64,000 nucleotides of DNA from Gilvibacter sediminis (GTDB lineage: Bacteria > Bacteroidota > Bacteroidia > Flavobacteriales > Flavobacteriaceae). The notes below the pieces were generated by a model, which worked only from the letters and a program-made list of their open reading frames with translations, was not told the DNA's origin and made no database searches. Location of the stretch: NCBI RefSeq assembly GCF_028561565.1, contig NZ_JAQQTE010000022.1:3716-67715 (forward strand), written 5' to 3'. The translations under genes and the position numbers were made by a program. This document shows positions 10,011 through 18,210 of the stretch, piece after piece (the stretch's first letter is position 1; the number at the start of each line of letters is the position of its first letter).

Positions 10011-10991
10011 ATGGATGCACTGCCCCTTTACGCATTAAAATTCGATCCTATCCTTAAAGACAAGGTGTGGGGAGGAACGAAACTGAAAACACATTTCGGA
10101 AAACAAACGGACCTGCCTAATGTAGGAGAAAGTTGGGAACTCTCTGGAGTCCCTGGAAACATTTCTGTAGTGAACAATGGCCCTTTGGTAGGGCGCGATC
10201 TCAACAGCCTACTTAAAGAGTATCCGCATGAGATCCTCGGAAAACGCTTGTATGACATGCACGGACCTGTTTTTCCTTTACTCTTTAAATTCATTGACGC
10301 TGCTTTAGACTTATCGGTTCAGGTTCATCCTGCAGATGAGTATGCTCAGAAGCATCACGATTCCTTCGGAAAATCAGAGATGTGGTACATTATGCAAGCC
10401 GATGATGATGCAGATCTTATCGTAGATTTCAAAGAAGAAGTGAGCAAAGAGAACTACGAGCAAGCCGTAGCCAATAAGGAATTAGGTGACCTATTGAATT
10501 TTCACAAAGTAAAAGCTGGCGACAGTTACTTTATAGAGCCAGGAACCATTCATGCCATTTGTGGTGGGGTAATGGTTGCTGAGATCCAACAGACCTCAGA
10601 CATTACCTATCGCGTTTACGATTGGGACCGCCCAGGGACTGATGGGAAAATGCGCGAGCTTCACACGCAGGAGGCTCTTGATGTTTTGAACTTTGAAGCT
10701 CCAAACGATCAGTATTTGAATTACGACAAACAGGCCAACAGCAGCAATTCTGTTTGTAAGTCACCTTATTTTGATACGCGTTATTTACCTTTGAATGAAG
10801 ATAAAAAGCACGATCTAAGTGACACCGATTCTTTTGTAGTTTATATGTGTGTGAGCGGTCAAGCGACCATTGAACTTGACGGTGTTTGCACCGCTTTGAT
10901 CAAAGGACAAACGGCCATGGTGCCCGCAGCAGCTACAGAAATAGTTATTAAAACCGACGGTGTAGAACTTTTGGAGGTTCGTGTGCCATAA
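10011..10991 (+). CDS. manA: Mannose-6-phosphate isomerase, class I
   Basis: The 326-residue cupin enzyme interconverts fructose-6-phosphate and mannose-6-phosphate, feeding GDP-mannose and surface-glycan synthesis. Zinc-ligand motifs are visible: SVQVHPADEYA, KSEMWYIM (Glu) and EPGTIHAICGG (His), followed by the catalytic-Arg segment DITYRVYDWDRPG. A second in-frame start lies nowhere nearby upstream, so the ATG at 10011 is used. It follows the peroxiredoxin gene by 11 bp. The length is that of the short bacterial ManA form, about 315-330 residues. Confidence 0.93.
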   Translation: MDALPLYALKFDPILKDKVWGGTKLKTHFGKQTDLPNVGESWELSGVPGNISVVNNGPLVGRDLNSLLKEYPHEILGKRLYDMHGPVFPLLFKFIDAALDLSVQVHPADEYAQKHHDSFGKSEMWYIMQADDDADLIVDFKEEVSKENYEQAVANKELGDLLNFHKVKAGDSYFIEPGTIHAICGGVMVAEIQQTSDITYRVYDWDRPGTDGKMRELHTQEALDVLNFEAPNDQYLNYDKQANSSNSVCKSPYFDTRYLPLNEDKKHDLSDTDSFVVYMCVSGQATIELDGVCTALIKGQTAMVPAAATEIVIKTDGVELLEVRVP

Positions 10992-11033
10992 TGCGATCTA
11001 AAAGACTACTTTTACCCCATAAAATAAACTACT

Positions 11034-11303
11034 ATGGCTAGTGTAAGAGATTTAAAAAAGGATTTAAATTTTGTTCTAGGGGATATTATTGAGGCCGTTT
11101 ACGGCTGGGAATTGGAAAACCCTAAAGCAGATAACAAAAAATCAGAAGCCATTATTGACGAGGCGATCACAACCTTTGATGAATTGACTGCAAAGATCAA
11201 TCAGAAGGATGTGGAGAACAAAAAGGCGCATTTCAATGCCATCTCTAAGGAATTAGAGGATCGAGGTAATGCCCTTTTGGTTAAACTCGCTAAGCTGAAA
11301 TAA
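11034..11303 (+). CDS. Small conserved helical protein of unknown function
   Basis: This 89-residue protein has no signal peptide or membrane segment. It is rich in Lys, Glu and Ala and is likely all helical (RDLKKDLNFVLGDIIEAVYGWE, then two amphipathic helices). I recognise it only as a type of small hypothetical protein common in flavobacteria and cannot assign a function. It starts 42 bp after manA, with a weak TACTTTTA box at 11007-11014, so it may have its own promoter. It ends exactly where the convergent DUF4369 gene ends, with no spacer between the two stop codons. Confidence 0.8.
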   Translation: MASVRDLKKDLNFVLGDIIEAVYGWELENPKADNKKSEAIIDEAITTFDELTAKINQKDVENKKAHFNAISKELEDRGNALLVKLAKLK

Positions 11304-12023
11304 TTATTGATCGCCGGCAGCTTCTTGCTGCTGGTTGATCAAAGCGAATAGCTCTTTGCCGTAGGTGCCTGTTTTTACACTGTCTTGCAAGGCATTGTAA
11401 ACAGTATCTAGGTAAGTATTCTTAGCTACTCGTACTTCATTCAAAACTACATAGGGAGATACGGCGTAGGCCGTGTTGTTTTTTGCAAAGTTGATCGTTG
11501 CCAAATATTTGGAACGAACCAACTGTACTTGCTGCGCTTCAATAGCTGCAGTCAGCGAATCGTTTTGATCTTTACCCGATTCAATCAAGGCTTTGATCAA
11601 TTCTAAGTTACGGTCGGTAAAGCGGGCCATGCTTTGTTTGTACTCTTGCCACTTTTCATGGTTAGCAGATCCTTTGATAACGGAGGCACCTTGCAAGTTG
11701 TTCAGCCTTGTGAAAAGCTCCACGGTTCCCGGTTCCATAAAAATAGGGATGCGCGTATCAATAAGTTCGCTCGCATCTACTAAAACATGCACGTAAAGTA
11801 CTTCTGGGCTGTCTAGGTTGGTCCCGAGAGTCAATGGTGACTGCCCGTCAACCAAAACAGAATCTATACGGATCAGGCTACTGTCCTGCAGTCTTTCCAG
11901 ATATACAGTACCCTTGTTGAGGTCTTTGATATTGGCAACCAAAATACTGTTGGTTTCTGGGGTATCTGAACAACTCAGTAATCCAAGTCCAATCAAAAAA
12001 GCAGCGAGAATTCTAAAGCGCAT
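11304..12023 (-). CDS. DUF4369 domain lipoprotein
   Basis: The 239-residue protein has a lipoprotein signal peptide with lipobox GLGLLSC (Cys18), so it is exported and lipid-anchored. The mature N-terminal half (LVANIKDLNKGTVYLERLQDSSLIRIDSVLVDGQ) fits DUF4369, a beta-sandwich often found in front of thioredoxin-like domains in Bacteroidota. Here no CxxC thioredoxin motif follows, only a helical C-terminal half. The function is unknown. It ends back-to-back with the plus-strand small gene. A GATATTTG box on the minus strand at 12045-12052 is a possible promoter. Confidence 0.8.
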   Translation of the reverse strand: MRFRILAAFLIGLGLLSCSDTPETNSILVANIKDLNKGTVYLERLQDSSLIRIDSVLVDGQSPLTLGTNLDSPEVLYVHVLVDASELIDTRIPIFMEPGTVELFTRLNNLQGASVIKGSANHEKWQEYKQSMARFTDRNLELIKALIESGKDQNDSLTAAIEAQQVQLVRSKYLATINFAKNNTAYAVSPYVVLNEVRVAKNTYLDTVYNALQDSVKTGTYGKELFALINQQQEAAGDQ

Positions 12024-12070
12024 AGTCTTAAATTATTTGCGGCAAATATCTGTAATTTTTAGCGTCCGTC

Positions 12071-13405
12071 CTAAGAGGCTGCGGCCAATTGCATTAAAAA
12101 TGTACAAGCTACTGCACCTAAGGTTCCTATGGCGTATCCAAAGACCGCTAAGAGTACACCTACTGTAGTAAGTGAGCTATGAAATGCCGAAGCTACAATA
12201 GGGGCAGAAGCGGCTCCACCAACATTGGCTTGGCTTCCTACTGCCAAAAAGAAATATGGAGCACGGATCAGCTTGGCCATCCCAATAAGGATGCCGGCAT
12301 GCACTGCCATCCACACAAAACCAACCACAATAAGTCCGGGGTTGTTAAAGATTAAACGCAGGTCCATTTTCATACCAATGGTCGCCACTAGAATATATAT
12401 AAAGACGCTACCCATTTTACTGGCACCTGCACCTTCAAGGTTTCGCGCTTTGGTATAGCTTAAAATTACCCCGATTAAAGTAGCAATGGTCACCATCCAA
12501 AAGAAGGAGCTGCCCAAAAAGGTAAAGACATTCTTGGTGAGTCCTGTGAGGCCTTCTACCCAGCCTGAGAGCAGGCCTGCCATAATATCGCCCAACCAGT
12601 GGGAACAACCCACTGCTCCAAAGGCAATGGCGCCCAAGATCATTAATTCGCTTAAAGAAGGGTTGTGGCTCACCTTTTCCTGAAAGGCCGTCATTTTTTC
12701 TTTTAAGGATTCAATTGCAGAGTTGTCTGCTTTTAGCCAGCGGTCAATTTTAGCTGATTTTCCAATACCTAACAAAATAATCGCCATCCAGACATTGGCT
12801 ACCAAAATGTCTACAAAAACCATTTGGCCATAGAGTTTTTGATTGTATCCGTAGATCTCCAACATGGCACTTTGATTAGCGCCACCGCCAATCCAACTTC
12901 CTGCAAGGGTTGAGAGTCCGCGCCAAACAGCATCTGCGCCTTCTCCGCCCACAGTTTCAGGAGAAATGCTGCCTACAATAAGTACTGCCAAAGGTCCGCC
13001 TAAAATGATCCCAACAGTTCCTGCTAAGAACATCCAAAGCGCTTTGGGACCTAGATTAAATACCCCTTTGAGGTCCAAACTGAGGGTCATTAAAACCAGT
13101 GCCGCTGGTAAAAGATAGCGGCTGGCCATATGATAGAGTGAGGAAGAACTTTCTGTTGCTGTACCGTCTGCAGCTACACTGGTCCATTCTGGAGCAATGA
13201 TGCCTGTTGTGGTTAAAATGGCGGGTACAAAGTAGGCCATGAACAAGGCCGGAATGTATTTGTAGAATTTGGCCCAGGGCCCTTCTTTTTTGCTCGAGGT
13301 ATAAAACACAAAGCCCAAGCAGAGCATGAGCAGTCCAAAAACAATTTTATCGTTGGTAAATAGCGGCGTAGTATCCTTTACCGCTTCAGAAAGAGCTAAG
13401 ATCAT
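12071..13405 (-). CDS. DUF819 family multi-pass membrane protein
   Basis: The 444-residue protein has about 11-12 hydrophobic segments, interrupted by a charged cytoplasmic stretch near residues 215-245, and Gly-rich motifs GSWIGGGANQSAML and GSQANVGGAASAPIV in the two halves. These paired discontinuous motifs are typical of DUF819 (YjcL-like) proteins, which resemble secondary transporters with an inverted repeat. The substrate is unknown. The gene lies 47 bp upstream of the DUF4369 gene on the same strand and may be cotranscribed with it. Confidence 0.88.
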   Translation of the reverse strand: MILALSEAVKDTTPLFTNDKIVFGLLMLCLGFVFYTSSKKEGPWAKFYKYIPALFMAYFVPAILTTTGIIAPEWTSVAADGTATESSSSLYHMASRYLLPAALVLMTLSLDLKGVFNLGPKALWMFLAGTVGIILGGPLAVLIVGSISPETVGGEGADAVWRGLSTLAGSWIGGGANQSAMLEIYGYNQKLYGQMVFVDILVANVWMAIILLGIGKSAKIDRWLKADNSAIESLKEKMTAFQEKVSHNPSLSELMILGAIAFGAVGCSHWLGDIMAGLLSGWVEGLTGLTKNVFTFLGSSFFWMVTIATLIGVILSYTKARNLEGAGASKMGSVFIYILVATIGMKMDLRLIFNNPGLIVVGFVWMAVHAGILIGMAKLIRAPYFFLAVGSQANVGGAASAPIVASAFHSSLTTVGVLLAVFGYAIGTLGAVACTFLMQLAAAS

Positions 13406-13472
13406 TTAGTTGTTGTTTGCTGCAAAATACGATTTCCACACGTAAAGCGGAAGTACATTTTTTATAAGGCAA

Positions 13473-13646
13473 TCAATCTTCAGACTCGTCTTTCTTCTTC
13501 GGCAGTCTCTTAGCCTCTTTGAGGACCTTATGGAGCATCCATTCGATCTGGCCATTGGTCGATCGGAACTCATCGGCTGCCCATTTTTCTACAGCCTTCA
13601 TAAGGTCTTCATTGATTCGTAAAGCAAATGCCTTTTTCTTGGCCAT
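13473..13646 (-). CDS. Arc-like ribbon-helix-helix DNA-binding protein
   Basis: This 57-residue protein (MAKKKAFALRINEDLMKAVE...) has the ribbon-helix-helix pattern: a basic beta strand AFALRINEDL, helix KAVEKWAADEFR, and STNGQIEWMLHKVLKEA, followed by a Lys/Asp/Glu tail. It should dimerise and bind DNA as a regulator. It starts 2 bp after the stop of the hydrolase gene and is the last gene of a four-gene minus-strand operon headed by an SPFH protein. The operon's upstream region has a perfect inverted repeat that it might bind (inference). Confidence 0.85.
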   Translation of the reverse strand: MAKKKAFALRINEDLMKAVEKWAADEFRSTNGQIEWMLHKVLKEAKRLPKKKDESED

Positions 13647-13648
13647 GA

Positions 13649-14581
13649 CTATTTTTTTACAAAGTCCACAATAATGGCGGTCAATTCAGTACTCAAGGGT
13701 TTATCAGGATCATTGTAGGATTGCATATTCTCCAGCATTTCTCCTTCAATAGTTTTTAAGATGTGATTCATGTTGGTAATCACTTCATAGCGCGCGTCAG
13801 GCTTGGCTTTTGCCAAAATTTCTGCCTCACTCACCGCCACCTGAATGTCCTTGTCTCCATTGATTATTAACACAGGGCAGTTCAGTTTGGCAATTTCTAC
13901 TGCCGGGTCGTATTTCATCCAAGACAACATAAAGGGCTGTAATTCCTTTCTAAATATAGAAGCGATGGCAGGATTGAAATTTTCCGCAACGCCAGTAGTC
14001 TTCATATCCTCAAAAGCTTGTTTAGCGCTCTCACCCCAAGCGGGAGCTTGATTTTCCAATTGATGAATGATTACTTCATCTATGGTCTGCCCAGCACCTG
14101 CTAAAGAAATATAACCGTCTGCACCTTGTTGTGCGGCCAACATGGCTACAAGTGAGCCTTGACTGTGTCCGGCGATATAGATTCGGCTGTACGCCTTGCT
14201 GTCTTGGAAGTAGGTCAGGACGGTTTTGGCATCGGCTACAAAATCATCAAAGGACAATTCAGCCTCATTGAGTTTGCCCTCGCGCAGCATGGGGAAGATG
14301 CGTTTGTCGTATCGATAACTAGCGATACCAGCGTCGCTCAAACTTTCGGCAAACATTTGCAGCGAGTTATTCTTTAAATTCGATTGATTCCCATCGCGAT
14401 CCGTAGGTCCAGAGCCTTGGATCATAATAATAAGAGGGACTTGAACATTGTCATTTGGATGTACAAGCGTTCCTTCAATCAAGGGATTGATGTTGAGCTC
14501 CTCACTGATGAATTCTCCTTGCTGGGCCAAGGCCTGAGCCGTGAGAATAATGGAAAGTATGATGATCTTAATAAGCTTCAT
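13649..14581 (-). CDS. Secreted alpha/beta hydrolase
   Basis: The 310-residue protein has a signal peptide (MKLIKIIILSIILTAQALAQ) and an alpha/beta-hydrolase fold: oxyanion segment IMIQGSGPTDRDG, nucleophile elbow GHSQGS, acid Asp in NGDKDIQV and His in NMNHILK. It is probably an esterase or acyl hydrolase of the periplasm or outer membrane; the substrate is unknown. A longer in-frame start at 14653 adds 24 basic residues before the signal peptide and lies inside the upstream gene, so the ATG at 14581 is preferred. It overlaps that gene by 14 bp, implying translational coupling. Confidence 0.87.
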   Translation of the reverse strand: MKLIKIIILSIILTAQALAQQGEFISEELNINPLIEGTLVHPNDNVQVPLIIMIQGSGPTDRDGNQSNLKNNSLQMFAESLSDAGIASYRYDKRIFPMLREGKLNEAELSFDDFVADAKTVLTYFQDSKAYSRIYIAGHSQGSLVAMLAAQQGADGYISLAGAGQTIDEVIIHQLENQAPAWGESAKQAFEDMKTTGVAENFNPAIASIFRKELQPFMLSWMKYDPAVEIAKLNCPVLIINGDKDIQVAVSEAEILAKAKPDARYEVITNMNHILKTIEGEMLENMQSYNDPDKPLSTELTAIIVDFVKK

Positions 14582-15080
14582 TTTGATCCTTTTTAGTGTA
14601 ATAATTAATGACCGCTTCGGCCTCCTCTTTTTTACGGGTTCCGACAAGAACACGTCTACCGTTTTTAAGCTCGATCTGAATTCCTAGGTTGCCAGAGACG
14701 TTATAGGCTCTACCTGTTGACTTGCTAAAACTCACGCGATAGCCCCAACCGCCATACTCGCCAATAGGGCTGTATTCACGCACGTATAAATTCTCAATCT
14801 CGTCCCAAGACTTGTGATTCATTTTGCCCGGGAGCGGCTCAAATCCATAAGAGATGCCCTGCTCATCGATTCGCGTTTCTAATCGCAATAAGACCAACAA
14901 GTAAACGATCATACCTAGGGTGATGGCAATACTGATGCTAACAGTCATCAATGCGGAAGAGTCTACATTCTCCCAATCTGTCAGGCTTAAGACAGGCCAC
15001 AAACTGATCAGCGCAACACTGATCAGCAATACTCGCAGCCAAGTCTGGTCAAATTTTTGATTTTCTACAAATACGCGCAT
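14568..15080 (-). CDS. Membrane protein with bacterial PH-like domain
   Basis: The 170-residue protein has two transmembrane segments (about 17-33 and 44-66) and then a cytoplasmic beta-rich domain. The pattern there, IDEQGISYGFEPL, SWDEIENLYVREYSPIGEYGGWGYR and IQIELKNGRRVLVGTRKKEE, resembles bacterial pleckstrin-homology/DUF304-like domains. It sits between SPFH and hydrolase genes, with a 1-bp gap to the former and a 14-bp overlap with the latter. That context suggests a membrane-microdomain role. No catalytic residues are evident. Confidence 0.78.
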   Translation of the reverse strand: MRVFVENQKFDQTWLRVLLISVALISLWPVLSLTDWENVDSSALMTVSISIAITLGMIVYLLVLLRLETRIDEQGISYGFEPLPGKMNHKSWDEIENLYVREYSPIGEYGGWGYRVSFSKSTGRAYNVSGNLGIQIELKNGRRVLVGTRKKEEAEAVINYYTKKDQNEAY

Positions 15081-15081
15081 A

Positions 15082-15942
15082 TTAAGTATTTAAAGTTCCG
15101 GTGTTCACAACAGGAGCAGCGTCTTTATCACCGCAAAGGATCACCATTAGGTTGCTCACCATGGCAGCTTTGCGCTCTTCATCAAGCTCTACAACTTGTT
15201 TTTTGCTGAGCTCTTCTAAGGCCATTTCTACCATGCTCACCGCACCTTCCACGATCTTGTGACGAGCAGCAACAATTGCCGTAGCCTGCTGGCGCTTTAA
15301 CATCGCAGAGGCGATCTCATTGGCATAAGCCAAATAGCCGATACGAGACTCCAAAACCTCGATCCCTGCAATTGCCAAACGATCGGTAAGCTCATTCTCC
15401 AAAGCTTGATTGACCTCTTGAGTGCTTGATCTCAAGGTGATCTCTTCTTCCAAACCTTCATCGGCAAAGTTGTCATAAGGGTACATGCTGGCCAATTCAC
15501 GCACAGCAGCATCGGTTTGTACGCGAACAAAGTGCTCGTAATTATCTACGTCAAAAGCGGCTTTATGGGTGTCTTGTACGCGCCATACCAAAATGGTACT
15601 GATGTTTACAGGGTTCCCCAGTTTGTCATTTACCTTAAGGCGCTCACTGTCAAAGTTTCTGGCGCGTAAAGAGATCTTTTTCTTGGTGTAGAATGGGTTT
15701 ACCCAAAACAGTCCATTCTTTTTAATGGTCCCAACGTATTTCCCAAAAAGCAAAAGCACACGAGAACCGTTAGGATTGATCATAACAAATCCGGGTAGCA
15801 TAAAGAATCCTACAATGAGCAGTACAGCCATCCACGGGCTGCGCAATGCTACAATGCCAGCAATACCTCCAGCAATAGCCGCCAAGGTGATGAACAGCAT
15901 GATGTAGCCGTTCATGGGCACAATTATTTTTTCGTTTGTCAT
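15082..15942 (-). CDS. SPFH/Band 7 domain membrane protein
   Basis: The 286-residue protein has two N-terminal hydrophobic segments (about 10-30 and 36-54), then the SPFH core beginning VMINPNGSRVLLLFGKYVGTIKKNGLFWVNPF, with VNISTILVWRVQDTHKAAFDV and an Ala/Glu-rich helical region ending about residue 265. SPFH proteins oligomerise at membranes and organise microdomains or regulate proteases. It is the first gene of a four-gene operon (SPFH, PH-like, hydrolase, ribbon-helix-helix). A perfect inverted repeat lies 19-33 bp upstream of its start. Confidence 0.92.
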   Translation of the reverse strand: MTNEKIIVPMNGYIMLFITLAAIAGGIAGIVALRSPWMAVLLIVGFFMLPGFVMINPNGSRVLLLFGKYVGTIKKNGLFWVNPFYTKKKISLRARNFDSERLKVNDKLGNPVNISTILVWRVQDTHKAAFDVDNYEHFVRVQTDAAVRELASMYPYDNFADEGLEEEITLRSSTQEVNQALENELTDRLAIAGIEVLESRIGYLAYANEIASAMLKRQQATAIVAARHKIVEGAVSMVEMALEELSKKQVVELDEERKAAMVSNLMVILCGDKDAAPVVNTGTLNT

Positions 15943-15960
15943 AGTGTTAGATTTAAAATG

Positions 15961-15975
15961 ATATCAATATGATAT
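15961..15975 (-). promoter_or_regulatory. Inverted repeat upstream of SPFH operon (candidate operator)
   Basis: ATATCA (15961-15966), spacer ATA, TGATAT (15970-15975) is a perfect 15-nt inverted repeat. An extra TGATATCA palindrome overlaps its left side (15959-15966). The site lies 19-33 bp upstream of the SPFH start, where a repressor could block transcription. The operon encodes its own ribbon-helix-helix protein. Confidence 0.45.
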
Positions 15976-16040
15976 AATAAAAGTATCACATTTTTCGATT
16001 TCGTTACAGTTTTTTCAAAATATTTTTATTTGGCAATGGC

Positions 16041-16048
16041 TATCTTTG
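16041..16048 (+). promoter_or_regulatory. -7 box for S1/P1 nuclease gene
   Basis: TATCTTTG matches TAnnTTTG. It lies 14 nt before the ATG at 16063 and rules out the upstream TTG (16030) and ATG (16036) as starts. No convincing -33 element was seen. Confidence 0.6.
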
Positions 16049-16062
16049 CAAAAAATGTGATC

Positions 16063-16839
16063 ATGCGACTACGTATTTCCCTATTGGTACTCTCTTTTTT
16101 TCTAACGACTTCCATCGCTTTTGCCGATTGGGGCAAGACCGGCCACCGGGCGACCGGTGAGATAGCAACGAGCTATTTGACCCCTGAAGCACTGGCTGCT
16201 GTAAATGAGATCTTGGATTTCAAATCCCTGGCTTTGGTTTCAACCTATGCCGATGAGATCAAAAGCGACACCCTCTACAGAAAATACGGCGCATGGCACT
16301 ACGTGAATTATCCGTTTGGAAGTGACTACGACGATCATCCTAAAAGTGAATACGGAGATTTGATGGTAGGTATTGATACCGCCATTTCCATGTTGAAAGA
16401 TCCAAACGTGAGTAAAGAAGAGAAAGCCTTTCATTTAAAGATGCTGGTACATTTTGTCGGTGATCTTCACCAGCCACTGCATGTGGGTATTGCAGATGAC
16501 CGCGGAGGTAATCGCTTTCAAGTACAATGGTTTGATGAAGGAACCAACCTGCACCGAATTTGGGATACTACTTTATTGGATTACTACAAGATGTCTTATA
16601 TGGAGCTCGCGGCAACGGCGCCTTATTTAAGTCCAGAAGAGATCGATGAAGTTGCTCAAGGAACCCATTATGATTGGATGCGTGAATCCCGAGCTTTGTG
16701 TGAAGATATTTACGCCAACACTAAGGTTGGTGCCAATCTCAAATACCGCTACGCCTATATTTACATGGACAAATTGCGAATGCAGTTGCACAAGGGCGGT
16801 ATCCGTTTGGCCATGATTTTAAATGAGGTTTTCGCGTAA
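16063..16839 (+). CDS. S1/P1-type secreted nuclease
   Basis: The 258-residue protein has a signal peptide (MRLRISLLVLSFFLTTSIAFA) and mature N-terminus DWGKTGHR. The Trp and His there, with YADEI, HYVNYP, LVHFVGDLHQPLHVG and NLHRIWDT, supply the ligands of the trinuclear zinc site. The family cuts single-stranded DNA and RNA and often has 3'-nucleotidase activity, consistent with nutrient scavenging outside the cytoplasm. The start is placed after the -7 box at 16041-16048. It is followed 37 bp later by a small membrane protein gene on the same strand. Confidence 0.93.
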   Translation: MRLRISLLVLSFFLTTSIAFADWGKTGHRATGEIATSYLTPEALAAVNEILDFKSLALVSTYADEIKSDTLYRKYGAWHYVNYPFGSDYDDHPKSEYGDLMVGIDTAISMLKDPNVSKEEKAFHLKMLVHFVGDLHQPLHVGIADDRGGNRFQVQWFDEGTNLHRIWDTTLLDYYKMSYMELAATAPYLSPEEIDEVAQGTHYDWMRESRALCEDIYANTKVGANLKYRYAYIYMDKLRMQLHKGGIRLAMILNEVFA

Positions 16840-16876
16840 ACTTTTCTAAGACTTTCTGTGTAATTTGCTTCTACCC

Positions 16877-17266
16877 ATGAAGCAACCTACCAACCTCACC
16901 ACGTTTTTTCGCATTGTGGCCGGAATTTTAATCGGCGGTCACGGGATATACAGAATTCTTCTGCTGGAAAAATATACAGCCTTTGTAAGCGGTCAATTTG
17001 ACCAGTTAATTCCTGCTGGAGCCTTGTCGGAAGCCTTGATCATGATGTTTCCGTTCTTCGAGTTTTTTGTCGGAGCTTTGATTGTTAGCAATCTTGTAAT
17101 ACGGGAAGCTTTGAATCTGGGAATTTATATCACACTCGTCATTATGGCCTTTCTACTCATAGGATCGCCGACCTTTCATATTTTCTATCATGTGGGAACC
17201 TTGGCCATACTGATCTGGTTAAAGTCGGCCTATCGCGCTCTACAATGGACTAAATCAGAACTCTAA
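16877..17266 (+). CDS. DoxX-like small membrane protein
   Basis: This 129-residue protein has four predicted transmembrane helices (about 11-30, 48-66, 73-95, 100-115) and short loops, the general plan of DoxX-like proteins. No cofactor or catalytic residues are apparent and the function is unknown. The ATG at 16877 is chosen over an in-frame TTG 12 bp earlier. Its 3' end overlaps the convergent AlkB gene by 17 bp. Confidence 0.75.
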   Translation: MKQPTNLTTFFRIVAGILIGGHGIYRILLLEKYTAFVSGQFDQLIPAGALSEALIMMFPFFEFFVGALIVSNLVIREALNLGIYITLVIMAFLLIGSPTFHIFYHVGTLAILIWLKSAYRALQWTKSEL

Positions 17267-17861
17267 AGGTGAGATTTATTCTGGGGCCGACTTCTTTTTT
17301 TGTTTTTGGAATCTGATGTTGCCAAAGGTGCTGCGTAGCTCCTTGCATCAGCAATAGACTGCCTGAATCCAAAGTCAAACTATAGGTATTCTTCTTATTC
17401 GCCTTTTCTCGAAACCTAAAATTTCTGCTCGCTCCAAAACTCAAACTGGCTATAACCGGATTCTCCCCGAGTTCCTTTTCATCATCGGCATGCCAACCGT
17501 TAGAATCATTCCCATCTCTATATAGATTGAGTAAAACGGTAGTGAAATCTACGCTACTGACCGTTTTAAGTCTATCCTTTAGCTTGAGGAGCAAGGGCGT
17601 AAAAGGTTTTGGATGCATGGTAATATTAGAGTAGGAGTAAGGCTGATCATTTTCTGCATACAGCGCGGTAAGTCTGGGTTGTTGATACACTTTTCCAAAG
17701 ACTTTAATGTCGTCCTGTTGCCAAGGAGTCTGCTCCAGCAATTCTTTAAAGATGGATTCTGCCTCATCCGCAGCTATAAAGTTTGGATAATAGATCGCCT
17801 CCGCACCCGATAGCGGTAGCTTTATGGGCTCCGAATTTATTTCACTGAAAAGATCAGACAT
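17250..17861 (-). CDS. AlkB-family 2-oxoglutarate/Fe(II) dioxygenase
   Basis: The 203-residue protein has the AlkB fold: substrate loop KVYQQPRLTALYAE, LLNLYRDGNDSNGWHADDE with the HxD iron ligands, second His in HLWQHQIPK, and RINLTFR with the two Arg that bind 2-oxoglutarate and help catalysis. It should directly reverse alkylation damage (1-methyladenine, 3-methylcytosine) in nucleic acids. It overlaps the upstream DoxX-like gene by 8 bp on the same strand and converges on another small membrane gene. Length is usual for ALKBH2-like bacterial enzymes. Confidence 0.93.
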   Translation of the reverse strand: MSDLFSEINSEPIKLPLSGAEAIYYPNFIAADEAESIFKELLEQTPWQQDDIKVFGKVYQQPRLTALYAENDQPYSYSNITMHPKPFTPLLLKLKDRLKTVSSVDFTTVLLNLYRDGNDSNGWHADDEKELGENPVIASLSFGASRNFRFREKANKKNTYSLTLDSGSLLLMQGATQHLWQHQIPKTKKEVGPRINLTFRVLI

Positions 17862-18210
17862 ATTGCCAAGCCCAATACATCAAACCAAACTGCAAGGGTA
17901 TTCTTAAGATTAAAACCCATACCGGTAACTTCATCCGCGCCTCTTTTTCTTGCAGCATGTAAATATGAACTGGAAGAAAAAGGATCAATAGCGCAATAAT
18001 TCCCCAAGCAGCCACCTTGGTGGTGCCATCACTGCTAATGAGCATGAGACCAAAGACCATTTCCAGCATTCCGCTTACAATAATCAACGTGTCATGTGCC
18101 GGCAAATAAGGCGGCATTATTTTCTTATAGATCTGAGGCCACTTAAAATGAGCAGCACCGCCCGCCAAAAAGATCACGGCCAGTAAATATTGATGCCAGG
18201 GAAAGTTCAT
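17854..18210 (-). CDS. DoxX family membrane protein
   Basis: The 118-residue protein has four hydrophobic helices (about 8-24, 44-58, 66-84, 96-115) with the motif LAVIFLAGGAAHFKWPQIYKKIMPPYLP, typical of DoxX-family proteins. A redox or quinone-linked role is known for some members but cannot be read here. Its ATG overlaps the stop of the upstream DUF885 gene by one base, and its 3' end overlaps alkB by 8 bp. The three genes are therefore likely one operon. Confidence 0.85.
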   Translation of the reverse strand: MNFPWHQYLLAVIFLAGGAAHFKWPQIYKKIMPPYLPAHDTLIIVSGMLEMVFGLMLISSDGTTKVAAWGIIALLILFLPVHIYMLQEKEARMKLPVWVLILRIPLQFGLMYWAWQYV

